Assembly (NCBI GenBank): GCA_964020085.1
Contig: OZ026600.1
Span: forward strand, 17,099,343-17,163,342
Length of the DNA stretch: 64,000 bases
Direction: 5' to 3'
From: Micromussa lordhowensis
Taxonomy: Eukaryota > Cnidaria > Anthozoa > Scleractinia > Lobophylliidae
Part shown: one piece after another, positions 24,201-33,262 of the stretch
Numbering within the stretch: the first letter of the stretch is position 1
Layout of the letters: each line of letters begins with the position of its first letter
The notes under the pieces: generated by a model
Told to the model about the DNA's origin: nothing
What the model saw: the letters and a program-made list of their open reading frames with translations, nothing else
Databases searched by the model: none
Position numbers and translations under genes: made by a program

Positions 24201-26311
24201 CACTATGACTTTTGAGTGTATTAAAATGAGTCATTAATTGATAGGAATTTTCTTCGGATAAAGAGATCAGGTTGGAAAGTGTGCATATAAACTCTGTTAT
24301 AGGGTCAGCCCTAGGATAGGATAGAGGGTTACCCTAGCAAGCGGGTTACCCAGGTAGGCAGGTTACCCTATCTACGTGCTAGGGTTACCCTGGCAGGCGG
24401 GTTAACTTTTTCCCTTGTAAACACTCCAGGTAAGGTTAATTCGCCCACCCGGGTTAACTATCTAATTGTTTCCAAACCCTTTGAGTGTGACTGTGCATTA
24501 CGTTGTCCCAGACTGTAGGGTTTACCCCTACCTGTGAAATTTTGTTTGTAAACCCGGGCTATCTTTTGCCCTCCAGCCAGGGTTCACCTGCTTGCTAGGG
24601 TAACCCTCCCTCCTTGTAAACAGGCCCTAAATACTTAAAAGCCAACAACTACATGTATAGGGATGTGTTAAAAACATGAAATGGCAAATGATGAAATGGC
24701 ACTACGGTTAGCCTAAATAGCACTCAGGTTAGCACTGACTTGACAGAGGAAAGCTCTCAATAAAATTGTTATTTTAACCCTTACAGACATCCATTTTTCA
24801 CATTGACTCTTTCTCATAGTGCCACCACTTTGTCACTTCACCATTTCGTGTTTTAAATACGCTCCAAGTTTAAAGAGGTTAAAAGTTTAATCAGAGTTCT
24901 TCAGAAAAAGTTCTCAGCTTTTCAAGCAAGCAAAGAGCAGGAAAATAAATTATACACTACTACTACAAACATTAACCTCTTGAATCACACCTTACACTTC
25001 TTTTAAGAGCTGAGTTAGAGTTAAATTTCATGAACAACAAAACAATCCTGCTATTGCTTTTTTTTGTTTTTGTTCTGGCTAAACTCCTGTGTAGAAATCT
25101 ATTGTCTATGATCCGTCTCACTGACTGTGTTGCAAGGCCTAAACATCACTTTTTTTAATATCGATAATTCAACAGCCAAATTCCTTTTCTTAAAAAAAGC
25201 ACTAAGTTATTATAAGTTTCCAAAATTGCATGTTTATACACGGAAACAAACTGGAGCATTGGATGTCGAGCTTCATGAAACAATTTATGTCCTTGTTTAA
25301 ATTTCTGAAGCTTTAAATAAGTAAAACTGAACCAATACTTAATTCATTTTAGGGTCGCAAAACAATTATTGTGTCGAAAAAATTAACATGACAAAACTCG
25401 TAACTTAACTACAGTGAATAATAGAAAAGTGGATTTTCGTCGCTATTATAGTTACACGTAACTTCGGTCTATAGAACCGTTTTGCCGCGGAAGATAGCAA
25501 GAAAAGTCATATACTCGAATATCTGTCAGATACGATGTAATCTCAACTAACAGACAAAATTATCAAGAACAATGTTTACCGCGTCAACAACAAAAATATT
25601 AGAATCCTTTTAGTTTCATTAGCAAGACAACTCAAAGCATCTGCACGCTTACAATGTATTCTGTTTTTCATTACTTCTACCTCATCAAAAAGCGATTTAG
25701 CTTTCGTACTATTGAGCACTGCCCGTTCTCTTGCAAGTTTACAACCATCGAAAAGGCAAACAAGAATTAATCGTTTGTACAACACACCGAAGAGCGACAA
25801 TATATAAGCTTAGTCCTCACAAGAATTTAGCATCTGTTCACCTTTCTTTTCATCGAAGAGGAACCCTGCCACGACCGGTTTTCATACAAAGGACGAAACC
25901 TGGCGAAAATAGTATAATAAAGTAAGTTTACGATTCTGAAAAATACAATCATAGCGCTACAAAAACGAGTTAAATCGAAGCCGGACAACCGATCGCAATT
26001 CTCGATTCTCGATCGACGTGGTGCGATCAGCCGGAAACAAGGAAATTATAATCAAATATACTTTGACACTTAAAAACCATCACAGAGCCAAAAAATCGGG
26101 TTTCTTTGTCATTTTCAGAAGGAACAGTCAATCTTGCTACGGTAAAATCATGGCGAACGAGTTGAAAAGCCATCACATACCGCGGTTGCCCCTCATGTAT
26201 TATTACGAAGAACTACGCTAAGATAATGTTCCTCTGACTAGAAATAATCGAACAGCATACCTGACTATAGTCTGCTTTCCTCTCCATTAAAAGTTCCGTC
26301 ATTTCGACCAT
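11843..26311 (-). CDS. Coiled-coil protein with acidic stretch and C-terminal CaaX box, 12 exons
   Basis: Coding exons on the minus strand are 26261-26311, 23877-23990, 23265-23342, 21351-21839, 18941-19048, 17900-17988, 17187-17268, 15668-15736, 14802-14882, 13733-13854, 13264-13414 and 11843-12265. All junctions are GT-AG and in phase, giving about 618 aa. Residues 87-91 are KQVRF, a match to the RVxF docking motif for protein phosphatase 1. Residues about 127-153 are almost all Asp/Glu. Residues about 235-515 are charged heptad-like helix, for example MDKFQKELEDRKRHYITEME. The last about 100 residues are Ser/Arg/Lys-rich and end CAIM, a CaaX box that predicts farnesylation; human lamin B1 also ends CAIM, but the lamin tail domain is absent. 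A membrane- or cytoskeleton-linked scaffold is a fair guess. I do not recognise the family. The start codon is the least certain part. Confidence 0.82.
14427..14507. repeat. Hairpin, about 80 bp
   Basis: CTCGTTTCCAGGGTCTCGCA is followed by CTTACCGCCCC, a short loop and the reverse complement with two or three changes. It lies in an intron of the coiled-coil gene and looks like a small foldback element. Confidence 0.7.
15405..15458. repeat. Tandem 11-mer array
   Basis: Four to five copies of CTACCGACAAG occur head to tail. The same word, in inverted and changed form (CTGTCGGCTGACAGGTTAC), occurs at 15240-15280, so the region 15230-15520 is rich in GTCGG/CCGAC words. It is intronic. Confidence 0.7.
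15737..17186. other. Intron of the coiled-coil gene
   Basis: No exon or complete element is recognised. A G-rich patch of GGGAC/GGGGCG words lies at 16825-16870. A small hairpin at 16988-17063 starts TAGCCTGCGAGAGCATCC and pairs with GGATGCTCTTGCAGC. The remainder is AT-rich. Confidence 0.5.
18230..18725. mobile_element. Composite pogo-like repeat in an intron
   Basis: The stretch carries GTAAGCGACCACC words in both orientations, GGAGGTTCGACTGTA near 18450 and GAGAGTTGACTGTATAG near 18620. Its left part (18260-18400) is an inverted copy of 29060-29160, for example AAAAGATGGGGTAGGT. It looks like one inverted-repeat element with another inserted into it. No transposase is left. Confidence 0.55.
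19100..20767. mobile_element. TTAA-flanked DNA element of 1.67 kb with remnant ORF
   Basis: Left and right ends are perfect inverted copies: TTAAGGTATCAGTGTACCCC at 19100 and its reverse complement ending at 20767, with at least 24 bp identical. Both ends carry TTAA, the target duplication used by piggyBac and Kolobok transposons. The element sits in the intron between the coiled-coil exons at 18941-19048 and 21351-21839. Inside is a minus-strand frame at 20424-20065. The family choice between piggyBac and Kolobok is open, and the size is small for an autonomous element. Confidence 0.8.
20065..20424 (-). pseudogene. Basic/acidic ORF of the TTAA element, with internal stop
   Basis: From an ATG at 20424 the frame reads MSSKKKRRPCPFASAKKPSK, a very basic start. 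It meets an in-frame TAG at 20283-20281, then stays open in the same frame for 71 more codons (ISQDEEEQSQWENETVSASR onward) to a TAA at 20065. The 120-codon frame with one stop suggests a decayed N-terminal part of a transposon protein. I recognise no catalytic motif. Confidence 0.5.
21351..21839 (-). CDS. Exon 4 of the coiled-coil gene: PP1-docking motif and acidic run
   Basis: The 163-codon exon begins DAPAKKQVRFNMERNKEYFY. KQVRF matches the RVxF consensus of PP1 regulators. An acidic run (DGDDDFEDDDDSEEDEDDEE) follows, then a Ser/Asn-rich linker and the start of the coiled coil at KLYEEKRLLDLRTQ. It is the largest exon of the gene. PP1 binding is a prediction from the motif only. Confidence 0.8.
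21932..22222 (-). mobile_element. tRNA-derived SINE, copy 3
   Basis: It has the same body and tail as the copies at 1256 and 10402, with CACCCAGGTGTAGAAATGGG and a B-box-like GGTTCGAGGCC on the minus strand. It lies in an intron of the coiled-coil gene, on the same strand as that gene. The tRNA head is more diverged (GGAGCAGTTGGCTCATGGTT). Confidence 0.75.
24300..24629. mobile_element. hAT-like MITE in first intron of the coiled-coil gene
   Basis: The right end reverse complemented reads TAGGGCCTGTTTACAAGGAG, and both ends share GAGGGTTACCCTAGCAAGC about 25 bp in. The interior is filled with GGGTTACCC and GGGTTAAC words in both orientations. Ends starting TAGGG-CTGTTTACA are common in hAT-type miniature elements. 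No 8-bp target duplication was confirmed. Confidence 0.6.
26261..26311 (-). CDS. Putative first coding exon of the coiled-coil gene
   Basis: The exon encodes MVEMTELLMERKADYSQ and ends at a CAG|GTATG donor in phase 0 with the next exon. The frame stays open upstream to a TAA near 26402 with no other ATG, so the start at 26311 or the second ATG at 26302 is the simplest choice. An upstream ATG at 26418 opens a 13-codon frame (MVNNHNLTFQYFV) that ends at the TAA inside a GTAAGA. It could be a uORF or part of an alternative first exon. Confidence 0.55.
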
Positions 26312-26625
26312 ATTGAGCGCAAATCTAACTAGCCCATTTCTGCTACAAACTTCCTCCGCTTGTTCGCAAAGTGATCTTACACGAAGTACTGGAACGTCAG
26401 GTTATGATTGTTCACCATGGAAACGGCAATGTGACATTTGACAAGGGGACTGCAAGCACATTTCTGCGAGCATCTATCTTATTTTTTATTTTTATTTTTA
26501 TTTTTTTTCGGAGAGTCTAGTCTAGTCATTTTTAGATGGCTATTTTTCTTTGGAGGTCGAGGAAGAAATATTCCAGGTACCTCAACTACGAGTGAGAACT
26601 TTGATAGCTAATAGCTAATTCAGCT

Positions 26626-26719
26626 AAAAACAATAGACCTCAGCACGAGGCTCCGGGGAATAAACCTCACAAACTCTGTAGTTATTCCCCAGAGCCACGT
26701 GCTGAGGTCTCTTGTTTTA
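26626..26719. repeat. Hairpin element, 94 bp
   Basis: AAAACAATAGACCTCAGCAC at the left pairs with GTGCTGAGGTCTCTTGTTTT at the right, and the CTCCGGGGAATAA part pairs as well. The arms are about 40 bp with a short loop. Confidence 0.75.
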
Positions 26720-27859
26720 GGCTCGATTTCAATATATATCGAAATTGGGCTAATCCTGCTCGTGGTTTTCGCTGCAGAGTTTCACAGCAACGTGTTTTGT
26801 TTCGAATTTCTCTGAACGAACATTCTTGCGCGAACTTCGCGAACTAACTAACATCAGAAGCTACTCACCTAGCTTCTGCTAACATACTAAGCAATTAAAA
26901 AAAATGACACGTGCACACAAAACTTGTTACATTAGGGATGGACCATTTTTTTGGGGGGGGTGGGGGGTGGGGTTTGGCAATTTCACAATTTGGCTTCGCG
27001 TTCTTCGTACTCTGTTCAGTTTTAGTTAGGAGTCGGCTGTACAAAGGCTATTTTGAGCGACAGTTCCCGCTTTCCGAGCTGGGCTTTTCGCAGCTCGACT
27101 TTTGGACAAGTCTATTGAGGGCGTGATTCACCTCACTGGAGTGAAACCAAACAGCTACCTCTTCTTACCCTTCAAATTGCACCCATCCCATTCCTACTCC
27201 TTAAATTTGCGCGGTTCCAGGCAAGGCACGCATTTTTTTCTAGGAAACAGGTACAAACATGAAAAATTATCTGAACTATCAGTTAGATCTAATTTCGCTG
27301 AGAATTGCCACATGCTCTTTTCTCTTTTCTCATTTAGCCGACTCCTTTTTATATCGGTAAGAAGCATAGGCGCTTTCAAACCACATCAGAACGACATTTA
27401 ACCGTAGCGCTCCATCAAACATACCAAAGTGTCTTAAATGTCGTGTTCAAGAGAAGCTTTCTAAGTTATTTACTATACAAACACTACACAACCTTTTTTA
27501 TAATTCTCTTTAATATATAAAGGAAATTAAAAAAAAGTCAAGTCAAATTAAATCTGGCGTTGGGCCTTGATTCATATAAACAAAGTAGCGACTTAATTAT
27601 TTCATCGGGGCAAACGTTATTAAGACTGAACTCCGTAAAACACCCAGATATTTTAGAGATTTCTCATGTCAAATTCGTACAAGAGCGTCTGAGTGGAGTC
27701 CAATTCGGTCTGTAATCATACGAGTGATAACAAAATCGGCCTTCATGGCAGTAAGAATCAGATTCCCTATTTGATTTTTTTTTTCCTCGCAACCGCTATT
27801 CCAGTTGCCATGTTCTATCCAGCCTTCAATTTACCCTTCGCGAGACAAAATAAATATAT

Positions 27860-27948
27860 AACAATTATTCCATGAGCCCGAGTTGGATATGAAGTGATAA
27901 GTAACTTATCACTTCATATCCAACAAGGGCGAATGGAATAATTGTTTT
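27860..27948. mobile_element. Foldback element family A, copy 1
   Basis: AACAATTATTCCATGAGCCC, then GTTGGATATGAAGTGATAAG, then the inverted copy ending GGAATAATTGTTTTA. A second copy with the same ends and the GTTGGATATGA core is at 62702-62820. The arms are about 42 bp. Confidence 0.75.
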
Positions 27949-28409
27949 AGTAAATTCTCAAACCGGGTTTTGCCACCAATTCGGCCACGGGGCTGAAGTT
28001 GAAAACTTCGTGCGGAAAATTTTAAACTTGGCGCACTATTTTCCATATGACGTAAAACTCGGAGTTTTTTTAGCCAATTAAAAAGCTAGAAATGCAATAG
28101 TTGGAGCTGAGAATTTACTCAATAGATTTAGCCAAGCTCCTGGGTCGGGTTGTTCAAAGCTCGATTAAGCTAACCCAGGATAAGGGAGAATTTTGATCTG
28201 ACTCTTGTATCTTTGCGATGAGGTTTTCTGTGTTTACAAGAAAACGTTTTACTTCGGTTAACCGACATGAGCCCGCGATCCAATCGAAAATCAGCACTTG
28301 TACGAGACGTCCAGCGACGTCGATGACATGGAAGGCTGGATAACGCGATCCACTGGATAAATCGCTATCCAGTGGCATTTGCACAGTTCAGACAACTTTC
28401 ACTGCACCT

Positions 28410-28492
28410 TAGGTCCTCCACAGACTAGGGATTTAGTTGTCGACAACTATTTGTGATCGACAACTAAATCCCTAGTCTGTGGAGGGCCTTAG
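28410..28492. repeat. Hairpin element, about 83 bp
   Basis: CCTCCACAGACTAGGGATTT plus AGTTGTCGAC pairs with its inverted copy across the loop AACTATTTGTGATC. The pairing is nearly perfect over about 33 bp. Confidence 0.75.
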
Positions 28493-28570
28493 ACACATAA
28501 GATCATCTCCACGTGCTATTTAATGGAAAGGGAGCTTTATGTTGATAACTGTTTTTAATTATTCAAAATA

Positions 28571-29456
28571 CAGTCGAACCTCCCGTAAGCGACCACCCAA
28601 TATGTCAAGCCCTGGTAGTCGCTTACGGGAGGTGCTCGCACAGGGTGCTCTCACATCCGTTTAGAATATGAATAAAAGATCAACCTACCTTTATCGCGCG
28701 GGCTATCGCGCGTGTTTTGTGTTGTGGCGGCCATTTTGAATTTTTAATGTCGCGCGTGCTAGTACGAGGTCTGGAACCGAGAATTTAAGAAGTCTGGGCC
28801 TCGCAAATTTTCGGAGGATCCGATCTCTCACCGAGGATAATAAAGTAACAAGTGTCATTTTCTTAGATCTCCGAGGAGGCTCCGAGTGATTTCCGTATTT
28901 TCGGTTCCAGACCTCGCACTAGCAGACCGCGCGAACATCTAAAATTCAAAATGGCCGCCACAAAACACAAAACACGCGCGACAGCCCGCGCGATATTAAA
29001 GCTGGGTTGATCTTTTATTCATATTCTAAACGGATGTGAGGGCTCACTGTGTGCTTGCTTACGAGAGCTTTGAAAATATTGGGTAAAATTTTGTCTCATT
29101 AGCATATGATAACTGCAGACACCTACCCCATCTTTTAAATGTTGTATTCATGTGAAAAGTCAATTTCGAGAAAGAAAAATCCGGTACTTCCCATTCAGAA
29201 ATTTCCGTCTGTTGTCTTACCCAGGAATGTTACACCTTATTATCGAATTTCTGCACTATTATCTGTCAAATGGTCGCTTACGGGAGGTTAAAAACAAAAG
29301 AAAATTTCAAACTTTCATTTCTAAAAGTGGTCGCGGTGGCTTACGAGAGGTGGTCGCTTACAAGAGGTTTCAAATACAGTGATTTGGCTTGGAAACGTTT
29401 GGTATTTTGGAAAGCTGGTCGCTGACGAGAGGTGGTCGCAACCGGAGGTTGGACTG
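28571..29456. mobile_element. Pogo-like inverted-repeat element with a nested foldback
   Basis: The left end is CAGTCGAACCTCCCGTAAGC preceded by TA, and the right end is its diverged inverted copy (GACCACC...GGTTGGACTG). Words like GGTCGCTTACGAGAGGT repeat through the right part, as in the element at 18230-18725. A foldback is inserted at 28649-29040. The CAGTCGAACCTC end and the flanking TA suggest a Tc1/mariner-pogo relative; no transposase is seen. Confidence 0.65.
28649..29040. mobile_element. Foldback with long arms inserted in the pogo-like element
   Basis: The arms begin CTCACATCCGTTTAGAATAT and stay similar for more than 130 bp, through GATCAACC, a CGCGCG-rich part and GGCGGCCATTTTGAATTTT. 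The next pairing block is GAGGTCTGGAACCGA. The centre is about 100 bp of non-repeated sequence. It would fold into one long hairpin. Confidence 0.75.
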
Positions 29457-29693
29457 TTGTCGGTTTGTGAGTTACTGCGCCAGCTAGCTCACGCGAGATG
29501 GCGAAACCGCTTTTTGAAAAGTTTATGAGTTTGAATTGATGAATTTGTCTAAATTCTTCGCCTTTTTCTTTGCTCGATACTTTGGAAAACTTTACTTGGT
29601 TACACTGAATGAATTTCTTTAGGTTCTGAAGGGAATTTGCTGCTGAAAAGTCGACGTATTCAAGTAACTCGCCGAAAAATTCATTGCTTGTCG

Positions 29694-29777
29694 GTATCCA
29701 TCTAGCCTGCGTTGCAGACGAAACTAAACCCGGTATACCGGGTTTAGTTTCGTCTGCAACGCAGGCTAGTATCCATC
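29694..29777. mobile_element. Perfect 66-bp palindrome with 9-bp target duplication
   Basis: The 66 bp at 29703-29768 are a perfect inverted repeat starting TAGCCTGCGTTGCAGACGAA and folding at GGTATACC with no loop. GTATCCATC stands directly on both sides (29694-29702 and 29769-29777). The exact 9-bp duplication shows that the palindrome was inserted as a unit. A 9-bp duplication is typical of MuDR-like elements, which is the inferred source of the enzyme. Confidence 0.85.
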
Positions 29778-30614
29778 TGGCACCCTCATATTGCTTCAGG
29801 GATTCAGAAACAAAACAAACAACAAGCAATTATCCAAAAGGAAGAAAAGAAAAATACTACAACAAGAAAAGTGATAAAGAAGCACAAGCTGTGATAGACG
29901 CAATTTCCGCCGCTATCTAGAGTCCAGTCTACATTCCGCGGGAGGAGCGCAGCGCAGGCTTCTTTTCCGGAAGGGACTGGTAACCGCTCAAGAATGTTAT
30001 TTGGCGCGCGAGACGGAGCTGGTTGCTGCGTGCAGAACGAAAACAGCTTCAAAACGAGGCTTGGAGTTAACAAGCAAAAAGGCTATTTAAAACTACGTCA
30101 AAAAAAAATCCAACAACAACAATTCGCAACACAATGCTTTATTCTGCAGATAAAAGCGACAGCATTCTTGTTCCCATAGCGTGCCAAGGCTCCGCCGGCT
30201 AAGAGATGAGAAAAGGGCTATGGGAACGAGAATGAAGCGACAGCTGCACAAGAAGAACACATTCGCATGCACTTGGATAACTTTCGTCATCTACTTTGCA
30301 TTAATATCAATTTTCTTTTCTCCTTTTATTGTATTTTAAGCGCGCCATGATCAGGTTTCCTCGATGATGTTGAAACGGAACAGCATTTCAAAAATACATG
30401 CAAACAGTTTTCCGTGTAAATTAATGATTATTTGCTTTCTTTTCAAAATACTGACAAGCTGACAGTTTTCACTAAGTTTCCAATTTGCAACACAAAAGCA
30501 GGTTGATAGAAAACAAATCAAGAGAAAATCAAGAGCCCAAAAAATAAATTGGCAGTGACTCGTAGCCGATCAATCAGAAGAAAACTATATATTCGGTTGG
30601 AAACTAAACTTCAA

Positions 30615-30625
30615 TGTATATATAC
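30615..30625 (+). promoter_or_regulatory. TATA-like box upstream of the GPCR
   Basis: TGTATATATAC lies about 140 bp upstream of the GPCR start codon, at a suitable place for an intronless gene with a short leader. This is a motif match only. Confidence 0.3.
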
Positions 30626-30759
30626 GAAAGACTGAAACAAGTTTCGCACACATTTACCAGCGATTTCCACCTACTTGCCGGACAGCCAGTTACAACTTAG
30701 ATGTACAACCTACAAGAAAGCGAGTTAAAAAATTCCCGCTGCTTAACAACGCACTCAAT

Positions 30760-31656
30760 ATGACCAGCTGGACCTTCGTTCTAACGTGTATTCTAAGTGC
30801 TTTGGGGCTTCTAGGAAATGGTTTAGTGATTTACTTTATCGCAGTTAAAAAGCGCCTTCATTCATCAACTAATACATTTATTGCTTCTCTCGCTGTGGCT
30901 GATTTTTGTGTTGGATTCTTCACTATACCATTTACCTGTGTTCGCAAAGAGTTTTCAGGATACCACAGTTTACGAATGTTGGCTTCCTCTCATTATTTCT
31001 TCTTCTACTCATCGGCTTGCAATTTGTGCATGGTAACGGCGGATCGCTTCATTGCTGTAGCTCTCCCACTCAGATACGTCACTCTGATGACATGGCGCCG
31101 AGTTCCCCGCCTTATCTTGTCAGCATGGGCTGTCCCTTTTGTCGCTTTTCTTCCTTTTACGTGGATATTCTCGTCTTCTACAGAAACGAGAAGTATATGC
31201 GATAAATTTTTCATTGCTTTCTTATTGACATTTCTCGAATTTTTTCCCTGCGTTGTCATGGTCGTGGCTACATGGCGTGTGTTATGCATTTCGCGCCGAC
31301 ATACGCGCAGGACAATGGCTATGCAATCTCAGTTACAATTTAATCACCCGTGGCTCAATTTCGACGCCTTAAAGCAACACCGAGAACGCAATATGTCTTC
31401 AGCTAAGCTGATCAGTATCGTCGTTGGTCTATTTGTGCTTTGCTACATCATCGAGATGACCTCTTCGTTTCTTCATCTTTTGAATGCGTCCAAAGAATCC
31501 TGGAGCAATTACATCAATAACGATGTCAGGTTTCTGTTCTTAGTGGCTAATTCGGCTGTTAATCCCTTTGTGTACGCTTTTCTTAAAAGGGATATTCAGA
31601 CGGAGTTCAAACGTTTCTTTTGTGGAAATCGTTTGCAGTCATCACTGGCGGAATAA
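30760..31656 (+). CDS. Intronless class A (rhodopsin-like) GPCR
   Basis: This is a 298-aa seven-helix receptor in one exon. Landmarks are GN at 19-20 in TM1, LAVAD at 44-48 in TM2, DRF at 95-97 in place of DRY at the end of TM3, W123 in TM4, a charged intracellular loop 3 of about 35 residues (178-213), and NPFVY at 268-272 in TM7 followed by an amphipathic FLKRDIQTEFKRFF helix. The extracellular N terminus is only three or four residues. The usual Cys at the top of TM3 is Leu71, and TM6 has no CWxP motif (FVLCYIIEM). Lack of the TM3 disulfide and the short N terminus recall the melanocortin/S1P/cannabinoid/adenosine group; the ligand is unknown. Small intronless receptors of this kind are numerous in cnidarians. 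Confidence 0.92.
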   Translation: MTSWTFVLTCILSALGLLGNGLVIYFIAVKKRLHSSTNTFIASLAVADFCVGFFTIPFTCVRKEFSGYHSLRMLASSHYFFFYSSACNLCMVTADRFIAVALPLRYVTLMTWRRVPRLILSAWAVPFVAFLPFTWIFSSSTETRSICDKFFIAFLLTFLEFFPCVVMVVATWRVLCISRRHTRRTMAMQSQLQFNHPWLNFDALKQHRERNMSSAKLISIVVGLFVLCYIIEMTSSFLHLLNASKESWSNYINNDVRFLFLVANSAVNPFVYAFLKRDIQTEFKRFFCGNRLQSSLAE

Positions 31657-32219
31657 TAGGGGCCTGGAGATACGAGGGTGGGAAGACCAGTACGGACGCG
31701 GGAACCTTTCCCGAGTCCCGTCGTGTCGCCAAAGACACAGGACACTCAAGATAACTTGATCTTCATAAAAAGCTATTCACAGAAGCCTTGACATCTTTTA
31801 GACTAAAGAGATGGTAGAAATCTTATCCTATTGAGCTTAAACCATGGTGGACAGTCGATGCTGCATTTAGTCTTCTTTTAATATGATATAAGCGAAGCAA
31901 GATTCTCTGTCAGTATTTGATGAAGAATCCAGAATTTCCGTATGAAGAAAATAAACGCACAATTTGATCGACCTGCGTCAGACGGCTTTTTGCCACCAGA
32001 GCGTTTGACGATCTAGCCTGTTTCAGGCAATCGGTAGTTGGCGACGAGCGAAAAAGAGGCCGAGCGAGAAAAAAACGAGGGAGGAATCATAAAATATCGA
32101 AAAGCACTGACGTCTTCCTTCGAATGCGCGCAGATTACTTGAGCTTTCGTCCTCAGTGCACGTGCGATCTTAAAACTATATGGAGCCATTTATGGCAGCG
32201 CTTTTCTGCTTAAGACCGC
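31657..32219. other. 3' region of the GPCR gene
   Basis: No gene is seen. An AATAAA at 31950-31955 is a good polyadenylation signal for the receptor, about 300 bp past the stop codon. Confidence 0.45.
31950..31955 (+). promoter_or_regulatory. Probable polyadenylation signal of the GPCR
   Basis: This is an AATAAA hexamer about 295 bp downstream of the GPCR stop codon. Confidence 0.5.
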
Positions 32220-32847
32220 TTAAGGCAGGACTTGACCTAAAATTCTGAAAAAAATTCAAAGTTTTGTTTTTCACGGAATTCGAATCTTTTTTTTTTTGAG
32301 GTATTGAAGTTTCATTTTGACAATTCCTGTTACTGTAAGTTTAAAGCTCGTTTTCTTAAAACGAGTTATTTTCGCCTTTGAGAAAAGATATTTTGAGAAG
32401 GATTGGTCCAATTGAGCTGAAATTTTCAGGATTTGTTGTTCTGAGTAAGTTTTGTGTTATTAGCAAAGCAATTTCCCATATGATGTATGTACTTGAAGTT
32501 ATGAAGTGAGACACCCCTTCGATTTCCCATGTCAAGTTCAATCGATCCTTATTTGAAATGTTTTCAACATATTGGAAATCCTTCTGCTTATAACAATGAG
32601 CAACATCTGCTCTTTAATGTGATAAAAAAAATAATTTTTTATCAATTCCAGAAGGAGCTATCTTTTCTTAAGTAAGCCTTGGTAGATATCCTATTACAAT
32701 TGACATGTAGAGTGTGAAATATTTTTTTTCATGATCTACAAGTCATAAGCTTTCCACGGATATATAGTTTCCTCAACTTTTCAATTAAATCCTAGCTCTG
32801 AAAAATTGTTAAAAAATGGCCAGTTTTTTAGGTTTACCCCGCCTTAA
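32220..32847. mobile_element. TTAA-flanked element A of a tandem pair
   Basis: It starts TTAAGGCAGGACTTGACCTA and ends with an inverted relative whose reverse complement reads TTAAGGCGGGGTAAACCTAA. TTAA stands at both ends (32220-32223 and 32844-32847). The interior is AT-rich with no open frame. It shares its right TTAA with the next element. Confidence 0.6.
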
Positions 32848-33262
32848 GGCGGGGGTACACGTGAAGGCTGTTTTGAGGTCGCTTAACACTGCCTTTCTGC
32901 CAATATCTCGGTCACGTTTCAAGCGACACTAAATCTGTCTGCTCATCTCATTAACCACTGTTCGGCGGTTTTGTGTAAATGTTTGGGTGATTTTTAGGCG
33001 TTTTGGGAAAGAGATATTTTTTTTTCTCAAAGGATCGGTTAAATTGAGGAAAATATGAAATGTTGAAGATTTGATGGATTTGGAAAATTGAAATTTGAAG
33101 TGAAGAATTAGTAGACGGATATCAGTCCCCTAGCAACCTGGGGCTCTCTTTTGCCGGGGTCAACTGTCTGGTAGTGTTTCCAACCCATCTTTAAAATACT
33201 AACAATTTCCTTTTTGATATCACCTCAAATTTCACGCCTATTCATGTTTACCTCCGCCTTAA
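32844..33262. mobile_element. TTAA-flanked element B (MITE family G), copy 1
   Basis: The left end is TTAAGGCGGGGGTACACGTG, and the right end reverse complemented is TTAAGGCGGAGGTAAACATG. It has a 419-bp interior matching the copy at 63302-63707 in inverted orientation, including CTCATCTCA, TTGGGTGATTTTTAGG, CTCAAAGGAT and CAACTGTCTGGT. TTAA at both ends fits a piggyBac-like or Kolobok-like target site. Confidence 0.8.

Larger units (their letters stand above)
26312..30759. other. Intergenic stretch between the coiled-coil gene and the GPCR
   Basis: The two genes diverge. No further gene is recognised. The stretch contains a hairpin (26626-26719), a G-run at 26950-26975, a foldback (27860-27948), a hairpin (28410-28492), a nested inverted-repeat element (28571-29456), an exact palindrome (29703-29768) and a hairpin near 30170-30235 (TTGTTCCCATAGC paired with GCTATGGGAACGAG). 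Confidence 0.55.
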
